Assembly (NCBI RefSeq): GCF_041916735.1
Contig: NZ_JAYRYY010000002.1
DNA length: 64,000 bases
Source: Zoogloea sp016790385
GTDB lineage: Bacteria; Pseudomonadota; Gammaproteobacteria; Burkholderiales; Rhodocyclaceae
Direction: 5' to 3' (one strand)
The translations under genes and the position numbers were made by a program. Numbering within the stretch: the first letter of the stretch is position 1; the number at the start of each line of letters is the position of its first letter. The notes under the pieces were generated by a model. It was not told the origin of the DNA. It saw only the letters and a list, made by a program, of their open reading frames with translations, and searched no databases. Shown one piece after another: positions 54,801 to 62,138 of this stretch.

Positions 54801-56796
54801 CCAGCACCAGGGATTCGACCCACAGGCGCGGCCCGTGCAGGAGCGACCCGTTGCGGAACAGCAGGGCACGCAGCCGGTCCGGCATAAGGTGGGCCAGCCT
54901 TGGGGCAAGGCCGGGCTCGAGAAAGCGCGCCATCAGCAGATCGCGGGCCACGCCAGACTGCCCGGCCAGCCACGCACGCAGGCGTTCGCCCAGCGGTGCG
55001 CTGCCGGCCAGCTGGGCGATGGCTTCGCCCTTGGCGCTGCTGACGGCGGCATCGAGGCGCTGCATCAAGGTGTCGCGCAGGGTGGCGGTAAGGGCTTTGT
55101 CCTGCTCCAAATGGGCCAGCAGGGCGTGGCGCAGCCAGTCGGGCAGGCGCCCGTAGCGGAACCAGGGCAAGGCCGCCAGGGCCGTGGCGACGATGGCCAG
55201 CCGGCCGTCGTCCTTGCCCTTGATGCACAGGGGCCCGAGGGCCAGGGTGAGGGGCCAGGACAGGGCCGGGAAGATGGCGCAGGCCGCCAGCCATTGCAGC
55301 CCGTCGGCCCCCAGGTAGCAGCGCAACTGGTAGAGGAGCTGTTCCAGGCGCTCGGGGGGCGGTGCCGCGGCGCGGCCGCCCCAGGCGGCTTCTTCGCCCC
55401 GCAGCATGGGCGGGTAGGCCAGGGGCACACGGGGGTCGCTGACGAGGCGGGCGCGACCGCTGCCCAGCCATTCGGCCAGGGTGTCCAGAGCCTCCCTGGC
55501 CATGGGCAGGAGCAGGAAATCCGGCCCCTGGGGGTCGGAAAGATAGTCCTCCGCCTCGCGCCAGTCGCCAATCGGCAGGGGCGTGAACCAGATGCGTTCG
55601 CCGAAGGCGGGGATGTGGCGGAGCCAGTCGAGCAGTTCGCCGGTGTAGGGGTCGCGGATGGCCCCGGCATCGCCAAAGATGAGCAGACGCTGCCCGCCGA
55701 AGCGCTCGGCAAGACGGGCAAAGGAGATTTCATCATGGGGCCGGCGATAGCCGGATGGATCGGCGGCCTTGAGGCGCCAGCAGCCCTGCTGGGGCGAGTG
55801 GGAGAAGAAGTACACATCCATGCCCACGCCGCGCTTGATGAGGGAATGGACGAAGGCTTCGTGGAGGTCGGCCTGCAAGTCGCCGCCGGCCACCCGTTCG
55901 ATCAGGGCCAGATATTCGGGGGTGCGGCCGTGCAGGCGGAAGCGGGGCGCCAGGGCGCCGCCCTGCCTGATGGTGGCCCGCAGGGTGGATGCCACATCCA
56001 GGGTTTGCCGCTGGCCGCTGACGCGCTGGCGCAGGGCGCGGCTGAGGGGCGCAAGGGCCGCGGGCGGATGGCCCAGGCGGGGCGGATTGGGGTCGCGCAG
56101 GGTGTGCTCACGGACGAGATCCGCGCTTCGCGCGTGTTCAACAAAGAGCCGACGCTGCCGCCAGCGGCGCACCCGCCAGACCAGCAAGGCGAGGGACAGC
56201 AGGCTCAGGCTGGCGAGGCCAAGTCGCAACAACTCGGCCCCGGCCGGCACCTTGGGAGCGGGAATGGGGAAATCCTGCCGCGGCAGGTAGAGCGGTGGCG
56301 CGGGCGCCTCGGCCTCAACCGGCGTCGGAAGGGATGCGCCTTTATCCACGTCGATGCCGCCGCCGACCGGCGCGACGGGCTTTGGCGGCTGCGGGTCGGG
56401 CGCCGGGTGCCAGGCCAGAAAACCCAGGGCCAGGGTCAGTGCGAGCACCCCCAGCAGCACGACGGCGATGCGGACGATCTGCCGCCGGCCCGGTGCCGGG
56501 CGGGGGCTATCCTCCGACCGCCCTGCGGCCCCCATCGCACCCTGTTCTCGTGCTTCCTCGTGCACGAGGTCGTCATAACGGCGCTGTTGCTCCGGGTTGC
56601 TGCACAGGAGGGGGGCGAGCAGCCGCAGGCGCGCGGAAAAATCGTCCGGCAGGGTGCCCCTTCGCGCGAGCCCCAGCAGTGTCTGGGTGACAAGCAGGCG
56701 CTCGTGCAGACCGACACGATGGCCTTCCGCAGCCAGACGATCCAGCCAGCGTTCGAGCCGGGGGTCGGTCCGTTCGGAAGACGCCGGGTCACGCAT
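51823..56796 (-). CDS. Giant membrane protein with beta-propeller and C-terminal FGE-like DGR target domain
   Basis: A 1657-residue protein. Residues 1-100 form a helical front domain, and membrane helices lie at about 107-129 and 189-207. A soluble region (210-500) includes IKRGVGMDVYFFSHS and RLLIFGDAGAI, perhaps a degenerate von Willebrand A-like fold. Hydrophobic segments are at about 500-525 and 658-678. Next is a WD40-type beta-propeller (about 700-1006: AISPDGRRVAL, FTADGSRLVTV, LAPDGSRLATV, FASDGSRFLGL), then a helical part (1015-1255), a small alpha/beta domain (1263-1312), and a formylglycine-generating-enzyme/sulfatase-modifying-factor fold (about 1375-1642). The last fold carries a DGR variable region (1604-1640). 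FGE-fold (C-type-lectin-like) domains are frequent DGR targets and ligand binders. The likely role is a diversifiable sensor or receptor working with MoxR and TIR proteins, which is inference. It begins three bases after the MoxR stop. Confidence 0.85.
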   Translation of the reverse strand: MRDPASSERTDPRLERWLDRLAAEGHRVGLHERLLVTQTLLGLARRGTLPDDFSARLRLLAPLLCSNPEQQRRYDDLVHEEAREQGAMGAAGRSEDSPRPAPGRRQIVRIAVVLLGVLALTLALGFLAWHPAPDPQPPKPVAPVGGGIDVDKGASLPTPVEAEAPAPPLYLPRQDFPIPAPKVPAGAELLRLGLASLSLLSLALLVWRVRRWRQRRLFVEHARSADLVREHTLRDPNPPRLGHPPAALAPLSRALRQRVSGQRQTLDVASTLRATIRQGGALAPRFRLHGRTPEYLALIERVAGGDLQADLHEAFVHSLIKRGVGMDVYFFSHSPQQGCWRLKAADPSGYRRPHDEISFARLAERFGGQRLLIFGDAGAIRDPYTGELLDWLRHIPAFGERIWFTPLPIGDWREAEDYLSDPQGPDFLLLPMAREALDTLAEWLGSGRARLVSDPRVPLAYPPMLRGEEAAWGGRAAAPPPERLEQLLYQLRCYLGADGLQWLAACAIFPALSWPLTLALGPLCIKGKDDGRLAIVATALAALPWFRYGRLPDWLRHALLAHLEQDKALTATLRDTLMQRLDAAVSSAKGEAIAQLAGSAPLGERLRAWLAGQSGVARDLLMARFLEPGLAPRLAHLMPDRLRALLFRNGSLLHGPRLWVESLVLVPMLASVLALPGVWERTGWGQPEPGIVPFQMRVTIAPIAAGDSPVLAISPDGRRVALNGPDRGLMVVELPSGKPVTTIPLGTLPTPSDAVFTADGSRLVTVSFDGRMSLWSAVTGAPVGAPWQAPVDALQLAGADLRLALVEGGARVVVAGSRGIQVWDVSSGKLLDFQATAGPISGFALAPDGSRLATVSTDRVLQESTLPRLTSVGGDRSLGAGRVMAMAYDDAVSLLAVADSGSLSVYASAAAGPANATGTPASALWRDTRGPTAEALAFHPSAGLLLQADAEGRLLLRQASDGKPLGRADPGSGPTPMTTPALSRIAFASDGSRFLGLDAGGSLGLWGAASAPQAVDLLTCAAKDAKGVDETTRTLADDLIRKAQASASSSAYAPVAYQAALWQQLHPGLPLPKAGEILHRAADQAAADALRGRLAALRPEGSGAPWTLRTVEAELPALVVSNCAADPKPEPDQLAPYAWPAIPLDQPATVKAQVDALFNPQRGARPAVLAALIEGAEGVSDALPLAVQRALAIETGAPAGVNDARSRTVLTLQLARAALPVTLQRHAAPIYRLIRTAEDNGPLAGGEIDALRAHLLAARGKTPILNLQIAREDQRPLARKLAAEFQKAGLRVRGVELRADNSPDGTELRIQGRSDRALARWIAARAGAAGLAAKPENLLKNNPDVDTYELWVGKTVGQGLIVGQRFRDCPDDSCPWLRVVPAGAFMMGSAEGEEGHQSDESPQHRVRLSEPFAVMEAEVTRGAFARFVQETGYKAGDGCFVWSGKAWQNDAKRNWSDPGFAQKPDHPVVCVGWNDAMEFAAWLSKRTGQTYRLLTEAEWEYAARAGSTSRYSFGDKGDELCRHANMGDQSLKKAFPDWPLEIANCDDGHVQTAPMKTYLPNAFGLYDMHGNALEWTQDCWHDNYQGAPEDGSKPWEAKCSDDRRVLRGGGWDDSPGLARSAVRFRYSPGNRLYISGFRLSRTLKSSTFKPLPLDTGK
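51877..51987 (-). other. Putative DGR variable region
   Basis: This codes residues 1604-1640 of the FGE-like protein (RVLRGGGW at the start, GFRLS at the end). Between the fixed residues the exposed positions use NNC codons: GAC, GAC, TCC, GCC, GTC, TTC, TAC, TCC, AAC, CTC, TAC, ATC, TCC. This is what adenine-directed mutagenesis of AAC-type template codons leaves behind. Fixed positions (W, P, RSA, R-x-R, P, GFR) match the frame of known FGE-type variable regions. The 3' end GGTTTTCGGCTTTCCCGGACC would be the homing-initiation site. No template copy was found in the window. Confidence 0.75.
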
Positions 56797-56799
56797 GGA

Positions 56800-57861
56800 T
56801 CAGCGCCGCCGGCCTGCGGACTGGCTTACAAAATCCCCCAGGGCCTGCTTGTCGGACTCGGTCTTGGCGAGCGCCCCCAGGCAGGCCAGGAATCGGTCCG
56901 CCTGAGCAGCGGCGGGCTGGCTCCAGTCCACTTTGCAGCGTTGCAGGCTTTGTATCCAGTCGAGCAGTTCGGAGGTGGAGGGCTTTTTTTCCACCGCGCT
57001 CAGATCCCGCAGAAAGAAATAGGCGTCGAGGGCGTCTTGATAGCCCTGGCCGTCCAGGGCCACGACGCCTTTGAGTCGCTCGTCGAGAATGTCCTGAAGG
57101 GCCTTGCGCCGCGCCCCTTCGTCGGTGGGGAACTCGATGTGGTGGTAGACGCAGCGGCGCAAGAAGGCATCGGGGAGCTGCTTCTCGGAGTTGCTGGTGA
57201 TGACGATGACCGGCGAAAAGGCCGGATCGGCGCGTAGGCATTGCACACCCAGCTCGGGAATGGCGAATTCCAGGTTTTCGATCTGATTGAGCAGATCGTT
57301 TGGAAAGTCCCGCGGGGCTTTGTCGATCTCGTCGATCAGGACGACGGCGGACGTGGGGCCGATGGGCACGGGCTGGGAACCCGCGGCATCGTCATCTGGC
57401 TTGGTACGGGGCCGGACGTGGTGCGTTTTGTCCCACCCGAGGCTGCGCAGGATGGCCTCGCCCAGGGCGCTGTAGCGGATGTAGTTGCGGGCCTCCACGG
57501 CTTTGTCGGCGCCCTCTTTCCCGCTCAGCGCGGCAAGCTGGCTGGCCGCAAAGTGGGCAACGTTGTCGAACTGGTAAAAGAGTTCGGTGGCGACGCTCGA
57601 TGACTTGGTGTTGAAGCGCAAGGGCTCGCCCAGCCCAAGCTCCGCGGCGAGACGGTAGGCCAGCTGGGTCTTGCCGGTGCCGGGTTCGCCCGTGAGCAGG
57701 AGCGGCCGCCCGATGGCCAGCGCCACGTTGACCGCGTTGGCGAGGCCCTTGCTGGCGATATAGCCGGCTGGGGACGTCATCGCTGACGCAAGGCGGGGAT
57801 CGGGTGGGGTGCGCTTCACCACTTCGATGGCGCTGCGCCCCTTGAAAACGTCGAAAGTCAT
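56800..57861 (-). CDS. MoxR-type AAA+ ATPase of the island operon
   Basis: A 353-residue AAA+ ATPase. Walker A is GEPGTGKT (58-65), Walker B VVLIDEID (173-180), sensor 1 ITSN with Asn224, and the arginine-finger region FLRRC (about 234-238). MoxR ATPases act as chaperones for partner proteins, often with von Willebrand A domains. In ternary conflict systems they pair with membrane sensors and effectors. The ATG overlaps the TIR stop (ATGA) and the stop is three bases before the giant gene, so all are made together. It lacks a neighbouring classical vWA gene; the giant protein may fill that place. Confidence 0.88.
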   Translation of the reverse strand: MTFDVFKGRSAIEVVKRTPPDPRLASAMTSPAGYIASKGLANAVNVALAIGRPLLLTGEPGTGKTQLAYRLAAELGLGEPLRFNTKSSSVATELFYQFDNVAHFAASQLAALSGKEGADKAVEARNYIRYSALGEAILRSLGWDKTHHVRPRTKPDDDAAGSQPVPIGPTSAVVLIDEIDKAPRDFPNDLLNQIENLEFAIPELGVQCLRADPAFSPVIVITSNSEKQLPDAFLRRCVYHHIEFPTDEGARRKALQDILDERLKGVVALDGQGYQDALDAYFFLRDLSAVEKKPSTSELLDWIQSLQRCKVDWSQPAAAQADRFLACLGALAKTESDKQALGDFVSQSAGRRR

Positions 57862-59273
57862 GGGGGATCTCCTCTGGGCTGGGCGCGCAGTCGCTCGAAG
57901 TGCTCGGCAAAGCTGCGAAGACGATGGGTATGGGCCGGATCGGGAAACAGGCGTGCCTTCAACTCGGAGAGGCGGATGCCGAAGTGTTGCTCGATCTCCT
58001 GGGTTTCATGCCATTGCTTCACGTCCGAGCCGGTGACGGGCCCCAGGGCGGGCGGCTCCACCACGACAGAACGCTTCAACTTGTTCAATCCCCAGGCACT
58101 GGCCAGATTGGGCCTGGTGATCAAGGGGGCGATGTCCTGGATGAACAGCAGCAGGATCAGACGCCCGCGGAGCAGGCCGGCGGATTCGATCAGATCGAGC
58201 AGCGCCAACAATCCTGCCTTGTGGCTGTCGGCGTTCTCGGGCAGAAAGAGGTGAACGATGGGGACATCCGGGCGGGCGTCCAGGTGCATCCTCAAGACGT
58301 CGGCGGCACGGCCATCGTAAGCGGACTCGGTGGGCAAGCCCAATGCCTGAAGCAAGGCATCCGCCATCTGGATTTCGGCTTCCTGTCGCTTCCGGGGGTT
58401 GAAATGAGGCCACACCAGTGTGCGCTGCGGTACGAGACCGGACAGATGGGCCGGCAGCCGGGGCTGGATGACCTCGCGCAGCATGCGCCGCGCGAAGCGA
58501 TCCATGCCGTCCTCGTGGCCGCCCTTGAGAAACAGGAACAAGGTGTTCCTGTCATCCTTGCCCCAAGGGGTGAGCGACATCTTGCAATGACTGATCAGCC
58601 CCCCTTGATCACAGAAATAGGGCAGCAGATCGGAGGCCACCAGGGCCTTGCCAGAAGGTGCGAATGAATGGCTTACGCCCTGCGTGCGCGGCGCATTCGC
58701 GGGCTTCAGCCCGGCCTTGATGAAGGTGACGATGTCCGCGCACACGCTGTTCCAGGCCAGTTCCTCGTCGTGCTTCCATTGACTGACGGGTAGCAGGTTG
58801 CCTGTGCCATCCTTGGGCAGCCCGCCGGAGTGATGGTCACCCAGGCGGCGGGGCGGGTGGCCCGGATGGTCCGGGTCGGCCACCACGTGCTCACGCCATT
58901 CATCAATGGGGGTGAGCAGAACGGGGATGATGGGGATGCCGCGCTTGACTGCGGTGCTCAACTCCTTCTGCATGCAGTAGGTGGAATCCAGGGAGTTCAC
59001 ACTGACCAGGAAGATGAACAGTTCGCACTCGTTCAATGCTTTCTCAATCGCCGGCCCCCAGGCCGGCTCGCTCGCCAGACGATTCAGGTCGAAAAACACG
59101 TAGTCTTCGGGGCGCTCCTGCCCGAACAGGGGTTTGAGCGAGACTCTCAGATATTTGATGAAGGCCCGGGGATAGCCACAACCGGCCACGGCCTCGGACT
59201 TCTTGTTCTCGTCCAGATGCGCATAGGAGACGAAGATCCGGCAACGGGGGGAAACACGCTCCAATCGCGCCAT
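57858..59273 (-). CDS. TIR-domain effector protein of the island operon
   Basis: A 471-residue protein. The N-terminal TIR domain (about 12-190) has RIFVSYAHLDE, VFFDLNRLASEPAWGPAIEKAL, and FLVSVNSLDSTYCMQKEL with Glu104 at the position of the catalytic Glu of NADase TIRs. The C-terminal part (about 215-471) begins LLPYFCDQGG and has no P-loop; it resembles the inactive-STAND (iSTAND) class described with conflict systems, from memory. The likely role is that on sensing infection the TIR domain degrades NAD+ or makes a nucleotide signal. The catalytic residue is seen, the activity is inferred. It is first in the operon, with a promoter at 59405-59433. Confidence 0.85.
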   Translation of the reverse strand: MARLERVSPRCRIFVSYAHLDENKKSEAVAGCGYPRAFIKYLRVSLKPLFGQERPEDYVFFDLNRLASEPAWGPAIEKALNECELFIFLVSVNSLDSTYCMQKELSTAVKRGIPIIPVLLTPIDEWREHVVADPDHPGHPPRRLGDHHSGGLPKDGTGNLLPVSQWKHDEELAWNSVCADIVTFIKAGLKPANAPRTQGVSHSFAPSGKALVASDLLPYFCDQGGLISHCKMSLTPWGKDDRNTLFLFLKGGHEDGMDRFARRMLREVIQPRLPAHLSGLVPQRTLVWPHFNPRKRQEAEIQMADALLQALGLPTESAYDGRAADVLRMHLDARPDVPIVHLFLPENADSHKAGLLALLDLIESAGLLRGRLILLLFIQDIAPLITRPNLASAWGLNKLKRSVVVEPPALGPVTGSDVKQWHETQEIEQHFGIRLSELKARLFPDPAHTHRLRSFAEHFERLRAQPRGDPP

Positions 59274-59404
59274 GGATCAGCCCGAAAACCCGTTTCGACG
59301 GGCACCGCCCGGGCTGGCGGAGGCGACGCAAAGGCCTGCCCGCCGGGGAGGTCGGGCGCGGCTTTGGCTGGATCGGGTCAGCGACAGTCTTGTGTGCATG
59401 CCCA

Positions 59405-59433
59405 AGTATCTGGCCTGACCTTACGAGGGTCAA
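59405..59433 (-). promoter_or_regulatory. Promoter of the TIR-MoxR-FGE operon with inverted repeat
   Basis: On the minus strand, -35 TTGACC (59433-59428), exactly 17 bases, and -10 GATACT (59410-59405). Transcription would start near 59398, leaving a leader of about 125 bases before the TIR start. Inside is an inverted repeat TGACCCTCGTAAGGTCA (59432-59416) covering the -35 and spacer, a possible repressor site. Confidence 0.6.
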
Positions 59434-59489
59434 GCTCAGCTATGCAGAAGGACTTATTGCATGCTCCGTGGGTCTTCTGTCGCTATCGT

Positions 59490-59690
59490 GCGTGCGAACG
59501 CGGGCTTGGACGAGCCACGGAAACGCCATCGGATGGAGGACGCCCAAAATACTGATGAACTGACCGACACGGTCATTCCGAATCTCGAGCGCCGCCCCAG
59601 AATTGGCCCCCCGTTTCTTGATCGGCCCGCTTCATCCCTTGAAGCCGAACGCCGGATCGAGACGCTTCGGGCGAAGCTTGGCGCAAGCAA
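59490..59690 (+). pseudogene. Decayed copy of the RelE/ParE-type toxin gene
   Basis: Positions 59551-59688 translate to TDELTDTVIPNLERRPRIG, PPFLDRPASSLEAERRIE and TLRAKLGAS. These match LDELAGTVIPNLENLPKMG, RPFLDRPVLSVEARNRLE and KLRTQLDGLGSS of the intact toxin 600 bases downstream. The upstream part (about 59490-59550) matches only weakly and in another frame, and the conserved C-terminal half is absent. The copy is therefore frameshifted and truncated. No antitoxin-like sequence precedes it. Confidence 0.7.
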
Positions 59691-59819
59691 CGGCGGAGGG
59701 TCTGCACTGAGGTTTGAAAGCCCTTCTCGAGCAAGCCCGAGGGCCGCGGACGCGCAACTGCACACATTGGCAGAGCACCCGCTGACCTGAGCCCGACAGC
59801 AAAATTGAAAATCCAGAAT

Positions 59820-59841
59820 AATGTACTATATTTTGTACATT
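59820..59841 (+). promoter_or_regulatory. Operator palindrome of the toxin-antitoxin operon
   Basis: AATGTAC (59820-59826) and GTACATT (59835-59841) form a perfect inverted repeat around TATATTTT. It includes a -10-like TATATT and lies 21 bases before the antitoxin start. Phd/YefM antitoxins repress their own operon from such palindromes. Confidence 0.65.
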
Positions 59842-59861
59842 TAACTTAGTTGGAGCCTGCC

Positions 59862-60164
59862 ATGGCTTTCTCGGTCAATGACGTAATCCCACTCTCCCAA
59901 GCTCGGGCCAAGCTGTCGGAGCTGGCCGACCAGGTCAAAGCTGGCGCAGAGAAGATCATCACCAAGAACGGCGAAAGCTACGTCGCCCTGATCGACGCTC
60001 AACGGCTCGATCACTACCATCGCCTCGAGCGGGCTCACATCCATCTACAGCTTCTCGATGAAGCAAGCCAAGGACTTGACGACATCGCGGCCGGCCGCGT
60101 TGCTGACGCCACGACTGCTCTGCAAGCAATCAAACGTCGCCGAGCACTCAAGACGGGCGGCTGA
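59862..60164 (+). CDS. Phd/YefM-family antitoxin
   Basis: A 100-residue antitoxin. The N-terminal Phd/YefM DNA-binding domain is clear (IPLSQARAKLSELADQVKAGAEKIITKNGESYVALIDAQ, about residues 9-47; quoted only to show the core S-x-A-R-x-x-L and N-G). The C-terminal helical tail would block the toxin. The ATG at 59862 has GGAG seven bases upstream; an ATG four codons earlier is less well placed. The toxin gene follows after three bases. AT content is higher than in the surrounding genes, consistent with recent transfer. Confidence 0.9.
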   Translation: MAFSVNDVIPLSQARAKLSELADQVKAGAEKIITKNGESYVALIDAQRLDHYHRLERAHIHLQLLDEASQGLDDIAAGRVADATTALQAIKRRRALKTGG

Positions 60165-60167
60165 TCC

Positions 60168-60557
60168 ATGCCGACCGTGCAACACGCAGTCAAACTCACC
60201 AGCAACTTTGAACGAAATCTCGACGACATCGAACGCTTCCTCGAAGAGAACGAAGCGGCAAGCGCATTCGATCTGCTTCTTGATGAACTGGCTGGCACAG
60301 TCATCCCGAATCTTGAGAATCTCCCCAAAATGGGTCGGCCGTTTCTTGATCGCCCGGTGCTATCAGTTGAAGCCAGGAACCGGCTTGAAAAGCTTCGCAC
60401 ACAGCTGGACGGCCTCGGTAGCAGCTCAGACATTCGTGAGTACGTGTTGAGTCACTACCTCGTGCTTTACGCAGTCATAGATACGACGGATTATCTGCTA
60501 TCGATCCGACACCACCGTCAGCTTTCGTTTGATTTTGAGGATCTCTGGTACTTGTGA
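60168..60557 (+). CDS. RelE/ParE-superfamily toxin
   Basis: A 129-residue toxin. The family pattern is visible: an N-terminal FERNLDDIERFLEE helix, P-x-M-G-R-P-F (about 46-52) in the middle, and a C-terminal strand IREYVLSHYLVLYAVIDTTDYLLSIRHHRQLSF. Members either inhibit gyrase (ParE) or cut mRNA on the ribosome (RelE); sequence reading does not decide which. It is longer than typical (about 95-105 residues). It is co-transcribed with the antitoxin. Confidence 0.87.
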   Translation: MPTVQHAVKLTSNFERNLDDIERFLEENEAASAFDLLLDELAGTVIPNLENLPKMGRPFLDRPVLSVEARNRLEKLRTQLDGLGSSSDIREYVLSHYLVLYAVIDTTDYLLSIRHHRQLSFDFEDLWYL

Positions 60558-60701
60558 GGCCCCGCAATTCCCTGATCCGGGCCAGACCCTGGCAGACAGT
60601 GGATGAACGCCCCGACCCAGCCGCGGACTTGATCCACTGCCTGGACTGAATGTCTGTCAGCGAAGCTACACAGCCAGCTACCCAGGACGACTGGGATGCA
60701 C

Positions 60702-61457
60702 CTACAGATTGCAGAAAGTCAGCTCGAAGGGAATGTCGAGTTCTGCCTGGCGGGGCCGGGCGACGGTTTCGGCGTGCATGAAGCGCACATTCAGGGCGTA
60801 CTTGTTGGCGCTGGTTTCAGGCACGCACATGGCGGTGGAAGCCACGCGGATGCGGATCATCTGGGCGGTGCGGCCGCCCATGGTCTGCTGGAAGGCCCCG
60901 CGCAAGGCCATGAGTTCTTCGGGCCGGCCGCTGGCCCGCAGCAGGCGCAGCACAATGGCGAGGCCATCACGGATGGGCAGCAGGGGATGCACCCAGGCGC
61001 CAAGATCGCGGCGGCGGGCTTCGACCTCCCGATTGAGCCAGTGATGGTAGGAAGGTAGATCGAACTCACAGGCACCGCCGGGGATGGCTGCGCGGCTGCG
61101 GATGTTCATCAGCCATTCATTTTCGCGCAGGTACTGGCCGGTCTTGCCGGCCATGGCGAGCAAGGAGGCGGATGCCTGCTCGATCTCGTAGAGGGCGCCG
61201 GACAGGGCCTCTTCGGATATCTGGGGATTGTTGCGGAAGGACAGCAGGATCTGGCGCTGACGCTCAAGCTCCTGCACCAGATCAACCTTCAGGTCGGCCC
61301 GGCCGGCCACTTCGAGGATCTCGAACAGGGTCAGCAGGGCGACGTGGTGTTCCAGGGAGCCCTCGGCCCGCACGAAATGCGTGACCTTCTCGAACAGGTT
61401 TTCGAGCCGTAGCAGCGTGCGGATCCTCTCGTTGAGCGGATATTCGTAAGTGATCAC
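60702..61457 (-). CDS. zapD: Cell division protein ZapD
   Basis: A 251-residue, mostly helical protein of the ZapD (DUF1342) family that bundles FtsZ filaments by binding the FtsZ C-terminal peptide. Typical blocks are YEYPLNERIRTLLRLENLF at the N-terminus, FDLPSYHHWLN (about 132-142) and the C-terminal beta strands ending FELTFCNL. Length matches E. coli ZapD (247). It follows coaE, its normal neighbour; yacG, normally next, is displaced by the island. Confidence 0.95.
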   Translation of the reverse strand: MITYEYPLNERIRTLLRLENLFEKVTHFVRAEGSLEHHVALLTLFEILEVAGRADLKVDLVQELERQRQILLSFRNNPQISEEALSGALYEIEQASASLLAMAGKTGQYLRENEWLMNIRSRAAIPGGACEFDLPSYHHWLNREVEARRRDLGAWVHPLLPIRDGLAIVLRLLRASGRPEELMALRGAFQQTMGGRTAQMIRIRVASTAMCVPETSANKYALNVRFMHAETVARPRQAELDIPFELTFCNL

Positions 61458-61517
61458 GCGCGCGCCTGGGCCTGGATGGAATGAGGGAATGTGTCGATCG
61501 GACCGCGGCGAATCATA

Positions 61518-62138
61518 TCACAGGCCTTTGGCGGTCGCGGCGAGGGCCAGATAGTGGCGATGCAGCCCGGACACCTGCTCGCGCAGGGCGTCGAGGGTGC
61601 CGCCGTTATCCAGGATGTCATCGGCGGCGGCAAGGCGTTCGGCCCGGCTGGCCTGGGCTGCCATGATGGCCCTCACCTGGCTTTCCTCCAGGCCGCTGCG
61701 CTGCATGACCCGGACCACCTGCATCGCCTCGGGGCAATCCACCACGCACAGCCGCTGCACCCGCTCCCGGTAGGTGCCCGATTCGATCAGCAGCGGCACG
61801 GCGAGGATGACGTAGGGTGCACTGGCGGCGAGACACTGGCGTTCGCTTTCCTGGCGGATCATCGGGTGGAGGATGCCCTCCAGGCGCTTGCGGGCGTCGT
61901 GGCTTTCAAAGGCCAGGGCACGCATCGCCGCACGGTTCAACGCGCCGTCCTCGGTCAGCACGCCGTTTCCAAACGCCGCGCGGATCGCCGTCATCGCCGC
62001 GCCCCCCGGGCCGGTGAGGGCGTGGGCTATGCGGTCGGTATCGACAAGGGCGGCGCCCAGATCGGCGAACATGTCGGCAGCCGCACTCTTGCCGCTTCCG
62101 ATGCCGCCGGTGAGTCCCACCACGAAAGCCTGGGGCAT
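61518..62138 (-). CDS. coaE: Dephospho-CoA kinase CoaE
   Basis: A 206-residue P-loop kinase for the last step of coenzyme A synthesis. The P-loop GGIGSGKS is at 11-18, and DTDRIAH follows. The ATG at 62138 overlaps the stop of the SPOR gene (TGATG) and gives the exact length of E. coli CoaE; a start four codons earlier is open. Together with CoaX nearby, two CoA enzymes are encoded here. Confidence 0.95.
   Translation of the reverse strand: MPQAFVVGLTGGIGSGKSAAADMFADLGAALVDTDRIAHALTGPGGAAMTAIRAAFGNGVLTEDGALNRAAMRALAFESHDARKRLEGILHPMIRQESERQCLAASAPYVILAVPLLIESGTYRERVQRLCVVDCPEAMQVVRVMQRSGLEESQVRAIMAAQASRAERLAAADDILDNGGTLDALREQVSGLHRHYLALAATAKGL

Noticed and set aside
54835..57237. An 800-codon open frame on the plus strand across the island genes
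   Set aside because: It spans parts of two clear genes on the other strand, is rich in Gln/Gly/Ala and shows no domain.
51500..60700. A reverse transcriptase gene for the DGR
   Set aside because: No frame with the reverse-transcriptase catalytic motif (YxDD or the DGR-type variants) was seen in the island.
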